A stretch of 41,869 bases of DNA from Phenylobacterium deserti (GTDB lineage: Bacteria; Pseudomonadota; Alphaproteobacteria; Caulobacterales; Caulobacteraceae). Positions within the stretch are counted from its first letter, which is position 1, and every line of letters starts with the position of its first letter. Shown here piece by piece: positions 19,603 through 26,628 of the stretch. The translations under genes and the position numbers were made by a program. Location: assembly GCA_945859865.1 (NCBI GenBank), contig CAMAOY010000005.1, positions 1 through 41,869 on the forward strand, written 5' to 3'. Under the pieces are notes generated by a model. That model saw only the letters and a list, made by a program, of their open reading frames with translations, made no database searches and was not told the origin of the DNA.

Positions 19603-20103
19603 TCAGCTCTGCGGCGGCGTGTTCCCGCCCCTCAGAACCTTTCTGGCCTCTTCGGACCGGGCGGCGTCGTCCGGGCAGACATCCCCCAGTCGTCGGGCTG
19701 TGGTGGTGGCGGTTCCGGCCAGGGGAATCCCCGCAATCTTCGTCGACAGGGAGAGCTTCAGCCGGAAGGTCTCCGGCGCGTAACCGCCACTCGCCGTGAC
19801 ATCCGCGACCTGGCCTTCCTTGGTGGTGCAGCTACCCTTCAGGAGGATCTTGCCCTCCCCGACTTTCCGGGAGGGATAGGTGCAGGCGTAATGCCGGTTG
19901 GACGGCGAGGTCATGAACTTGTTGATCTCGGAAGCCACCATACAGCGACGCTCGACCTTCTTCTGGGTGATCACCACGTTGAAGACGTTGGTCAGTTCCC
20001 AGTAGCCCGGACGCGGCCGACCCACGGTGTCTGCCCAGGCCGGGGCCGCCGCCAGGACGAGGGCTGGGAAGGCGGCGGCGAGCGCCATGCGCTTCAGTTT
20101 CAT
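19603..20103 (-). CDS. DUF3617-family periplasmic protein
   Basis: The 166-residue product has a signal peptide (MKLKRMALAAAFPALVLAAAP..., likely cleaved after AWA at residue 24), then GYWELTNVFNVVIT and a cysteine-bearing core (RRCMVAS, YACTYPS, GSCTT, DVCPDD) typical of DUF3617, a family of small exported proteins in Caulobacterales and Sphingomonadales with no known function. The ATG at 20103 is chosen for the signal peptide; the longer open frame upstream is a shadow. A GAGGA-type ribosome site lies just before it. It heads the minus-strand series ending with the HIT gene and is divergent from the glycosyltransferase gene. Confidence 0.85.
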   Translation of the reverse strand: MKLKRMALAAAFPALVLAAAPAWADTVGRPRPGYWELTNVFNVVITQKKVERRCMVASEINKFMTSPSNRHYACTYPSRKVGEGKILLKGSCTTKEGQVADVTASGGYAPETFRLKLSLSTKIAGIPLAGTATTTARRLGDVCPDDAARSEEARKVLRGGNTPPQS

Positions 20104-20185
20104 CGCCTCTGTCCTCTTCTGCGCCCTGGGATGCAGGCCCGGTGGCTGGCCTTGCACGGTCACGGGCTGTAAACCACGCCCAGAC

Positions 20186-21316
20186 ATGGGGTGTCGATTG
20201 CCTGATTCCGACCCGACCGCGCCACACGGCTCACCCTCCGCCGGGGGCCTCGAACTGACCGTCGTCGTGCCGACGTTCAACGAGCGGGCCAATGTGCGCA
20301 GGCTCATCGGACTCGTCGAGGCCGCCCTGGGCGACATCCACTGGCAGATCATCTTCGTCGATGACAACTCCCCCGATGGAACGGCGGCTGAGGTCAAGGC
20401 CGTCGCCGCGGTGGACCCCCGGGTCCAGTGCCTGCACCGGGTCGGACGCCGGGGCCTCGCCGGCGCGGTGATCGAGGGGGTCATGGCCAGCGCCGCACCT
20501 TTCGTCGCGGTCATGGACGGCGACCTCCAGCACGATGAAAGCCTCCTGCCGGACATGCTCCGGACACTCCGCGACGGCGGCGCAGACCTGGCGGTTGGCA
20601 GTCGATACTGCGGCGAAGCCGGAGCCGACGCGTCCGCGCTTGGCGCCCGCCGGGAGGCCGGCAGTCGCCTGGCCAACTGGCTTGGCAGCAAGGTGCTCAA
20701 GGCCGACCTGACCGACCCGATGAGCGGCTTCTTCATGGTCCGGCGCTCGGCAGTGGAAGCCGTCGCACCCCGACTTTCGACCTCGGGCTTCAAGGTCCTG
20801 TTCGACATTGTGGCCTCGCAGAAGACGCCGCTGAAGATTGTCGAACTGCCCTACACCTTCCGGGCCCGGGAGGCCGGGGACTCCAAGCTCGATAACGGCG
20901 TGGTGGTCCAGTACCTGGGGCTCCTGGTCGCCAAGCTCAGCCGGGACGTCATCTCACCCCGCTTCCTGATGTTCGCCATGGTCGGAGCCAGCGGTGTGGT
21001 CGTGCACCTGCTCATCCTCCGCAGCCTTCTGCCCCTGGGCTTTTCCTGGGCCCAGACCCTGGCCGCCCTTGGCGCCATGACCTCCAACTACCTGATCAAC
21101 AACGCCGTCACCTATCGGGACCGCCGGCTGCAGGGGCTGAAGCTCGTTACCGGCTACATCAAGTTCTGTGTGCTTTGTAGCGTGCCCCTGGCGGCCAACG
21201 TCGCCGTCGCCACGGTCGTCTTCGAGCGCGGACCCGCCTGGTGGGTGGCGGGCCTGGCCGGCGCCGTCGTCGCCGCAGCCTGGAACTATGTGACCACCTC
21301 GCGGGCGGTGTGGTGA
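20186..21316 (+). CDS. GT2 polyprenyl-phosphate glycosyltransferase with GtrA domain
   Basis: This is a fusion of 376 residues. The N-terminal part (about 22-250) is a dolichol-phosphate-mannose-synthase-like GT2 domain with VVVPTFNERANV, FVDDNSPDG and the metal-binding DGD at 111-113, followed by DPMSGFFMVRR. The C-terminal part (about 258-376) is a four-helix GtrA membrane domain beginning RFLMFAMVGASGVVVHL. Such proteins load a sugar onto undecaprenyl phosphate for use on the periplasmic side. The start at ATG 20186 has no strong ribosome site and conserved sequence begins near residue 22. Its stop overlaps the next gene (GTGA), whose product would be the acceptor-side transferase. Confidence 0.9.
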   Translation: MGCRLPDSDPTAPHGSPSAGGLELTVVVPTFNERANVRRLIGLVEAALGDIHWQIIFVDDNSPDGTAAEVKAVAAVDPRVQCLHRVGRRGLAGAVIEGVMASAAPFVAVMDGDLQHDESLLPDMLRTLRDGGADLAVGSRYCGEAGADASALGARREAGSRLANWLGSKVLKADLTDPMSGFFMVRRSAVEAVAPRLSTSGFKVLFDIVASQKTPLKIVELPYTFRAREAGDSKLDNGVVVQYLGLLVAKLSRDVISPRFLMFAMVGASGVVVHLLILRSLLPLGFSWAQTLAALGAMTSNYLINNAVTYRDRRLQGLKLVTGYIKFCVLCSVPLAANVAVATVVFERGPAWWVAGLAGAVVAAAWNYVTTSRAVW

Positions 21317-22797
21317 GGCTGGAGGCCAGCCGAAGCCTTTGGCTGCTGGTCCTGGGACTCACGGTCTTGCGGCTATGGGCCGCGGCGACAATCCCCCTGA
21401 CCGAGGACGAGGCCTACTACCGCCTCTGGTCCCATCACCTTCACCTCGGCTATTACGACCACCCGCCGATGATCGCCTGGTGGATCCGGCTGGGGACGAC
21501 CCTGGCCGGGGATACGCCGTTGGGCGTGCGTCTCCTGCCCGTCCTGGGTGCCGCGATCACCACACTGCTGACGGCGGACCTTGCCCGGCGCCTGGGCGCC
21601 AGCGCCCGAACTGCCCTGGTCGCAGCCCTGGCCTACAACGCCATGCTGACCATCGGCGCGGGCGGCATTCTGGCCACGCCGGATGCCCCGGCCATCCTGT
21701 TCTGGGCGGCGGCCCTATCGGTGCTGGGCCGGATCGGGGCAGGAGGAAGCCCGCGCCTGTGGCTGCTCGCTGGATTGATGGCGGGCCTGGCCTGTGTTTC
21801 CAAGTACTCCGCCCTCTTCCTGGCACCGGGCATCTTCCTGTGGCTGGTCAGTTCCCAGGAGGGACGCAGGCGCCTTCTGACGCCCTGGCCCTGGACAGCT
21901 GTGGCCTTAGCCGGCGCAGTGTTCGCCACCAACCTGGCCTGGAATGCAACGAACCACTGGCTGACCTTCGAGAAGCAGTTCGGACGGGTGGAGCCCTCGC
22001 AGTTCCGGCCCGGATACCTTGGCGAGCTCCTCTCGACACAGTTCGTGCTGCTCAATCCGTTCATCGCGGTCCTGGCTGGTGCCGGGATCTGGGCGGCTAT
22101 CCGGCGACGGGGACGGGCTGGCGGGACGGACCTTTCCCTGCCCCTGCTGGCCGCCCTGCCCTTCGGCCTCTACCTGGCCCTTCACGCCCTGCACGACCGC
22201 GTTCAGGCGCACTGGCCGGCGACGATCTTTGCCGCCTTCGCCCTGGCGGCCGCCGCCGCGGTCGAGGCCCGACCCAGGGGATGGCGGCCCCGCACCCTGG
22301 CCGCAGGGCTCGTCTTCGGTGCCGTCGCCATGGCAGGAGCCCTGGCCTGGGCAGGGCTTCAAGGACCGCCCCTCAATCGACGCACAGACCCTCTGCTGCC
22401 CATCCGCGGCTGGCCGGAATTCGCCGGACAGGTGGAGGCGGCCCGGGTCAAGGCCGGCGCAGAGTGGGTCGGCGTCGCCCACTACGGAGCCTTGTCCCAG
22501 TTGGCAGCCACCGGACGGATCCATGCGCCCCTAGTTCACCTGATCGAGCGAGAGCGCTGGCCGGACGCCGCACCCGCGCCCGTCGAGCGCCCGGGCCTGG
22601 TCCTGGACAAGAGCCGGCGGCTGTCCCTGGCCGACCTGCAGGCCTGCTTCCGGACGGTGACCCCCGCCGGCGAACTCGTCCGGGGCCTCCCGACCAGCCG
22701 GGTCGACCGCTATCCCCTCTTCCGGGTCGAGGGGCCGGTTCCCGGCTTGCTCGCCCGGGGCTGTCCGGACGAACTGGGCAAGAACCGGCGCCGCTGA
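21313..22797 (+). CDS. ArnT/PMT-type membrane glycosyltransferase
   Basis: This 494-residue GT39/GT83-like polytopic protein starts with GTG overlapping the GT2 stop. Near the N-terminus, EDEAYYRLWSHHLHLGYYDHPP is the first periplasmic loop; the acidic pair in DEAYY is the catalytic region of this fold. About ten or more hydrophobic segments follow, then a soluble C-terminal part (RVKAGAEWVGVAHYG onward). Relatives transfer sugars from polyprenyl phosphate to lipid A (ArnT) or to proteins (PMT). The pairing with a lipid-linked-sugar synthase supports an envelope-glycan role; sugar and acceptor are unknown. The stop lies three bases from that of the convergent enoyl-CoA hydratase. Confidence 0.88.
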   Translation: MRLEASRSLWLLVLGLTVLRLWAAATIPLTEDEAYYRLWSHHLHLGYYDHPPMIAWWIRLGTTLAGDTPLGVRLLPVLGAAITTLLTADLARRLGASARTALVAALAYNAMLTIGAGGILATPDAPAILFWAAALSVLGRIGAGGSPRLWLLAGLMAGLACVSKYSALFLAPGIFLWLVSSQEGRRRLLTPWPWTAVALAGAVFATNLAWNATNHWLTFEKQFGRVEPSQFRPGYLGELLSTQFVLLNPFIAVLAGAGIWAAIRRRGRAGGTDLSLPLLAALPFGLYLALHALHDRVQAHWPATIFAAFALAAAAAVEARPRGWRPRTLAAGLVFGAVAMAGALAWAGLQGPPLNRRTDPLLPIRGWPEFAGQVEAARVKAGAEWVGVAHYGALSQLAATGRIHAPLVHLIERERWPDAAPAPVERPGLVLDKSRRLSLADLQACFRTVTPAGELVRGLPTSRVDRYPLFRVEGPVPGLLARGCPDELGKNRRR

Positions 22798-22800
22798 GCC

Positions 22801-23616
22801 CTACCGGCCGGTGAAGTCGGCGGGGCGCTTTTCGAGGAAGGAGACCATGCCCTCGCGGAAGTCGCGGGTGCGGATCAGCTGCAGGAACTGAAGGTAGACG
22901 TGGTGCACGTGGTCATTGAAGGTCTCGTTGAGGCCCATGCGCATCAGGCGCTTGGCCGACTGAACCGCCAGGGGCGCGTTGCCGGCGATCTCCAGGGCCA
23001 TGGCCCGGGCGGCGGTGTAGATCTCCTCGTCCGGGACCACGGCGTTGGTCAGGCCCAGCTCGAGGGACTCCTCGGCAGAGAGGGTTCTGCCGGTAAAGAT
23101 CAGTTCGGCGGCCTTGGCCCAGCCCAGGAGGCGCGGCAGGATCCAGGTGCCACCGGACTCCGGCACAACGCCCCGCTTCACGAAGGCCGCCGCCATCTTG
23201 GCGCTGCGGGCCATGATGCGGATGTCGCAGCCCATGGCGGTGTCCATGCCGTAGCCTGCTGCAGAGCCGTTCAGGGCGCAGATGGTCGGCTTGTCCATGG
23301 CGAACAGCACTGTGGGTGGGGTGTTCCGCAGGTCGAGGTTGACCGAGACGTTCTGGCTGGAGGGATCGGAGCCTATGCCCGTCCCGGTGGTGGCACCGAC
23401 CAGGTCGAGCCCGGCGCAGAAGGCCTTGCCGGTCCCGGTCAGCACGACCACCCGGACCTCGGGGTCCTCATTGGCCTGGACCAGCAGGGCGGTCAGCTGG
23501 TGGAGCATGGGCCCCGAAATGGTGTTCAGCCGCTCGGGGCGGTTCAGGGTGAGGGTCGCAATGCCCTCGGAGACCTCGTAGAGGACCTCGTCGGTCCGGT
23601 CCTGGGTGTCGCTCAT
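22801..23616 (-). CDS. Enoyl-CoA hydratase/isomerase family protein
   Basis: This crotonase-fold protein has 271 residues. The oxyanion-hole segments are AFCAGLDLVG and LNGSAAGYGMD. In place of the first crotonase glutamate (GGGCELA) it has GYGMDTA, and the second acidic position reads VVPESGGTW, a pattern closer to PaaG-like isomerases than to classical crotonase. The C-terminus EGMVSFLEKRPADFTGR is typical. It may hydrate or isomerise the enoyl-CoA made by the nearby acyl-CoA dehydrogenase. GGAGGA precedes the ATG. It lies 63 bases after the DUF6285 gene on the same strand, probably in one operon with the APH-type kinase. Confidence 0.92.
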   Translation of the reverse strand: MSDTQDRTDEVLYEVSEGIATLTLNRPERLNTISGPMLHQLTALLVQANEDPEVRVVVLTGTGKAFCAGLDLVGATTGTGIGSDPSSQNVSVNLDLRNTPPTVLFAMDKPTICALNGSAAGYGMDTAMGCDIRIMARSAKMAAAFVKRGVVPESGGTWILPRLLGWAKAAELIFTGRTLSAEESLELGLTNAVVPDEEIYTAARAMALEIAGNAPLAVQSAKRLMRMGLNETFNDHVHHVYLQFLQLIRTRDFREGMVSFLEKRPADFTGR

Positions 23617-23679
23617 GGCTGTCCTCCGTCGTCTTGTTGTCTGTCACCTAAGCGTGCCGGTGGGGCGCGGGCAACCGCC

Positions 23680-24039
23680 TCAGCGGCGCCCTACCGAAAC
23701 ATAGGTCGGCTGGTCGATGGCGATCTGGTCCTCGATCCCGGCCTTGAGGGCGGCGAGCAGCCCCGGGGTGGCCACATCCATCTCGCCCCGGCGCAGGCGT
23801 TCACAGAGCTCGGCATTCAGGGTCCCAAGGTCCGCCTCCATCCCCAGGAGGGTGGACAGGCGCGACCTGGCGGCGACCTCGGCGGCGGGGCCCTGGCTCA
23901 GCTCGCGCTTCACGGCGTTGAGAGCGTTGACCGCCACCCGGGACAGGAAGGCGTCCCGGGGATTGAGCTGGGGGCGGATCGACTCCACCCAGCCCGCCAC
24001 CGCCTCGATAAGCTCGTCCGCCCGGGGATGCTCGATCAC
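23680..24039 (-). CDS. DUF6285 protein (LvaB-like kinase partner)
   Basis: This 119-residue, largely helical protein (IEHPRADELIEAVAGWVES, FLSRVAVNALNAVKREL, CERLRRGEMD) matches the small family that regularly follows APH-type kinase genes next to acyl-CoA dehydrogenase genes. I recall the Pseudomonas putida LvaB protein, required with kinase LvaA for 4-hydroxyacyl-CoA phosphorylation, as belonging to this group, but could not verify it here. I choose GTG 24039, which overlaps the kinase stop (GTGA) and couples the two. A longer open frame upstream lies inside the kinase gene and is a shadow. Confidence 0.8.
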   Translation of the reverse strand: MIEHPRADELIEAVAGWVESIRPQLNPRDAFLSRVAVNALNAVKRELSQGPAAEVAARSRLSTLLGMEADLGTLNAELCERLRRGEMDVATPGLLAALKAGIEDQIAIDQPTYVSVGRR

Positions 24040-25022
24040 AGGCCCGCCTCCAGAAGGTTCACAAGGTCGATCTCGGTCTCGGAGACCCGACGTCCGATCA
24101 TCGGTCGCTCCACCGAGTTTGTCGCGCCCGTCGCATAGCTGGAATACATCATCAGGCACATGATCCCCCACTTCAGGGACCCCAGGGCCTGCCAGAAGAG
24201 GACCCGGGACAGGGGGACTTCCGCGCCGCCCGCCTCGATGTAGCCCTCCAGCAGGTCCTGGTAGTCGCCGAAGCCGCCCACCGGCCGGTCGGCCCGGCCG
24301 AAACGCCAGGAATTGACGCACAGCCAGCCCAGGTCCTCGGCGGGGTCGCCCACGTGGGCGAGTTCCCAGTCGAGGACCGCCACCACCCCGAGAGCAGGAT
24401 CGAACATCATGTTCCCGTTCCGGAAGTCTCCGTGCAGCACGACGTTCGGCATGGGCGGGGGCAGGTTCCGCCGCAGGTGCTGCAGGGCCAGTTCCAGGAT
24501 CGGCCGCTCGGCGCCGGACGTCCGGTAGATGGCCTCATAGCGGTCCAGCTCGCCCTGGGCGTCGGCGGTCGTCAGATTTGCTGCGCCGATGGGAAGGGTG
24601 TGGATCCGGGCGAGGATCTGGCCGCACTGGCGGGCGAGGTGCGGCCGCACGACGTCGAACCGCGGATCGGCGACGATCTTGCGCCCGAGGGTTTCACCGG
24701 CCACGAAGCCGGTGATGTGTCCCTCGCCCAGTCCATCCTCCGGCTGGCACAGGCGCACCAGGGGCGCGACCGGGGCGCCGGCATGCCCCGCGGCCTGGAT
24801 GAGCGCCGCCTCCGCCGCCATGGACGCCGACCGGGAGGTCTCGGGGTCCAGCGGTACCGCCCTTCGGCGAAGGATCAGCGGACGCGGCTCACCTGCGCCC
24901 AACAGGTTGAAGGCCCAGGTCTCCATGCTGGCCCCGCCGGTCAGGCGTTGGGCCTTCTCGACGCCGGTTCCACCGAGTTTCGGTGCCAGGGCGGCGAGGG
25001 CTGCAAGAATATCGACTTCCAT
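24036..25022 (-). CDS. APH-family phosphotransferase (ACAD10/LvaA-like)
   Basis: This 328-residue aminoglycoside-phosphotransferase-fold kinase has the catalytic loop VVLHGDFRNGN (H197, D199, N204) and the metal-binding D218 in VLDWELAHVGDPAEDLGW. The N-terminal lobe shows RLTGGASMETW and LILRRRAVP. Members beside acyl-CoA dehydrogenase genes are not antibiotic kinases; characterised relatives (LvaA, and the kinase domains of human ACAD10/11) phosphorylate 4-hydroxyacyl-CoA. I infer the same activity. It is coupled to the DUF6285 gene and divergent from the dehydrogenase across 118 bases. That region holds TTGACG (25054-25059) and CGTCAA (25090-25095), possible -35 elements for the two directions, without clear -10 partners. 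Confidence 0.88.
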   Translation of the reverse strand: MEVDILAALAALAPKLGGTGVEKAQRLTGGASMETWAFNLLGAGEPRPLILRRRAVPLDPETSRSASMAAEAALIQAAGHAGAPVAPLVRLCQPEDGLGEGHITGFVAGETLGRKIVADPRFDVVRPHLARQCGQILARIHTLPIGAANLTTADAQGELDRYEAIYRTSGAERPILELALQHLRRNLPPPMPNVVLHGDFRNGNMMFDPALGVVAVLDWELAHVGDPAEDLGWLCVNSWRFGRADRPVGGFGDYQDLLEGYIEAGGAEVPLSRVLFWQALGSLKWGIMCLMMYSSYATGATNSVERPMIGRRVSETEIDLVNLLEAGL

Positions 25023-25140
25023 GACGTAGGGGCGCCTCGGGAGAGTTGGGGGCTTGACGTTCTGCCCGCCCGAGGATGGGCTTGTAAATCGTCAACATCA
25101 ATGGACGCGGCGCAAGACCGGCTGACCGAAGGGAAACGTC

Positions 25141-26466
25141 ATGGACTTCAATCTGCCCCCCGAACTCGTTGCTTACCTTGGGGAACTCGACGAGTTCATC
25201 GAGCACAAGATCAAACCGCTCGAGCGCAAGGACGACAATATCCGGTTCTTTGACCACCGCCGGGAGTGGGCCCGGACCGACTGGGACCAGGGCGGCCTGC
25301 CCCACCATGAGTGGGAGGATCTTCTGGGACAGGCCCGCAAACTGGCCGACGAGGCCGGGCACCTGCGCTTCGCCTGGCCCACGGAGATGGGTGGCAAGGG
25401 TGGCACGAACCTCGCCATGGCCGTGATCCGCGAGCACCTGGCCGCTAAGGGCCTGGGCCTGCACAACGACCTCCAGAACGAGCACTCGATCGTTGGGAAC
25501 AACCCCTTCATCCTGATGTTCAAGGAGTTCGCCACCAACGCCCAGTACGAGACCTACGCCGACCTTCTCCTGAAGGGGAAGATGCGCACCACCTTCGGCC
25601 TGACCGAGCCCCTGCACGGCTCGGACGCCACCTACATGGAGACCCGCGGCGTCCCCCACGAAAAGGATGGCAAGCCCGGCTGGCTGATCAATGGCGAAAA
25701 AATGTGGTCCACCGGCATGCATGTGGCCACCCACTGCATGGTCTTCGCCCGTACCAGCGGCAATGACGGAGACGCCACCGGCATCACCTGCTTCATCGTG
25801 CCGGCCGATGCCCCCGGAGTGAAGGTCGAGGAGTACCTCTGGACCTTCAACATGCCCACCGACCACCCGCGGGTCAGCTTCACCGACGTCTGGATTCCGG
25901 AGGACAGCTACTGGGGCGTGATCGACCGGGGCCTGGGCCTGGGCCAGAGCTTCGTACACCAGAACCGGATCCGGCAGGCGGCTTCGTCCCTTGGCGCGGC
26001 GGTCTACTGCATCGAGGAAAGCGTCAAATACGCCCTGATGCGCAGGCCCTTCGGCAAGCCCCTGGCGGACAATCAGGCCATCCAGTGGCCCCTGGTTGAG
26101 CTGGCCACCCAGGCTGAAATGCTGCGCCTCCTGATCCGCAAGACCGCCTGGCAGATGGACCAGATGGAGCACAAGGCCGTCGAGCGCGAGCTCTCGGACA
26201 AGGTCTCCATGTGCAACTATTGGGGCAACCGCCTGGTCTGCGAGGCCGCCGACCGGGCCATGCAGGTGCATGGCGGGATCGGCTATTCGCGCCACAAGCC
26301 CTTCGAGCACATCTACCGGCACCACCGCCGCTACCGGATCACCGAGGGCTCGGAGGAGATCCAGATGCGCAAGGTGGCGGCCTTCCTGTTCGGCTACATG
26401 GGGCCACGCCGGAAGGAGTTCGCCGACCTGACCTGGGACGACGTCGACTACCGCAACCAGAGGTAG
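25141..26466 (+). CDS. Acyl-CoA dehydrogenase (LvaC/ACAD10-like neighbour context)
   Basis: This FAD-dependent enzyme has 441 residues: an N-terminal helical domain, a middle beta domain with FGLTEPLHGSDATYMETRG (flavin contacts), and a C-terminal helical domain ending in MQVHGGIGYSRHKPFEHIYR and YRITEGSEEIQ. E402 in ITEGSEEIQ is the likely catalytic base. AAGGGA precedes the ATG. Its closest context is the divergent kinase and DUF6285 pair, which suggests it acts on phosphorylated 4-hydroxyacyl-CoA (elimination to an enoyl-CoA) rather than only as a beta-oxidation dehydrogenase; this is inference. A long palindromic repeat follows the stop. Confidence 0.92.
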   Translation: MDFNLPPELVAYLGELDEFIEHKIKPLERKDDNIRFFDHRREWARTDWDQGGLPHHEWEDLLGQARKLADEAGHLRFAWPTEMGGKGGTNLAMAVIREHLAAKGLGLHNDLQNEHSIVGNNPFILMFKEFATNAQYETYADLLLKGKMRTTFGLTEPLHGSDATYMETRGVPHEKDGKPGWLINGEKMWSTGMHVATHCMVFARTSGNDGDATGITCFIVPADAPGVKVEEYLWTFNMPTDHPRVSFTDVWIPEDSYWGVIDRGLGLGQSFVHQNRIRQAASSLGAAVYCIEESVKYALMRRPFGKPLADNQAIQWPLVELATQAEMLRLLIRKTAWQMDQMEHKAVERELSDKVSMCNYWGNRLVCEAADRAMQVHGGIGYSRHKPFEHIYRHHRRYRITEGSEEIQMRKVAAFLFGYMGPRRKEFADLTWDDVDYRNQR

Positions 26467-26506
26467 ACCGGCAGCGAAAGCTTGAGGGGGAAGGCGGCGA
26501 GGCCGT

Positions 26507-26615
26507 TGACCCCCTCCGTCGCGCTGCGCGCGCCACCTCCCCCTGAGGGGAGGAATTACCCCTCTAATTGCTCCCCATCAGGGGGAGCTGTCGGCAAAGC
26601 CGACTGAGGGGGTCA
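26507..26615. repeat. 109-bp imperfect palindromic intergenic repeat
   Basis: The element runs from TGACCCCCTC to its exact complement GAGGGGGTCA. The arms pair imperfectly through CCGTCGCGC versus the right-arm GTCGGC region and through CTCCCCCTGA versus TCAGGGGGAG, around the AT-rich centre AATTACCCCTCTAATTG. It sits between the converging acyl-CoA dehydrogenase and mpl genes and could fold into a long hairpin that stops transcription from both sides. Similar C-rich palindromes are, from my memory, scattered in Caulobacterales genomes, so it is probably a non-autonomous dispersed repeat. Confidence 0.75.
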
Positions 26616-26628
26616 GCGGTGACTCAGG

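Noticed and set aside
24036-25022. The APH-fold gene as an antibiotic resistance gene.
   Set aside because: Its neighbours (DUF6285 protein, acyl-CoA dehydrogenase, enoyl-CoA hydratase family) place it with acyl-CoA kinases; nothing points to aminoglycosides.
24889-26325. A 478-codon open frame antisense to the acyl-CoA dehydrogenase gene.
   Set aside because: It mirrors a well-supported gene in GC-rich DNA; the translation is low-complexity and matches no family.
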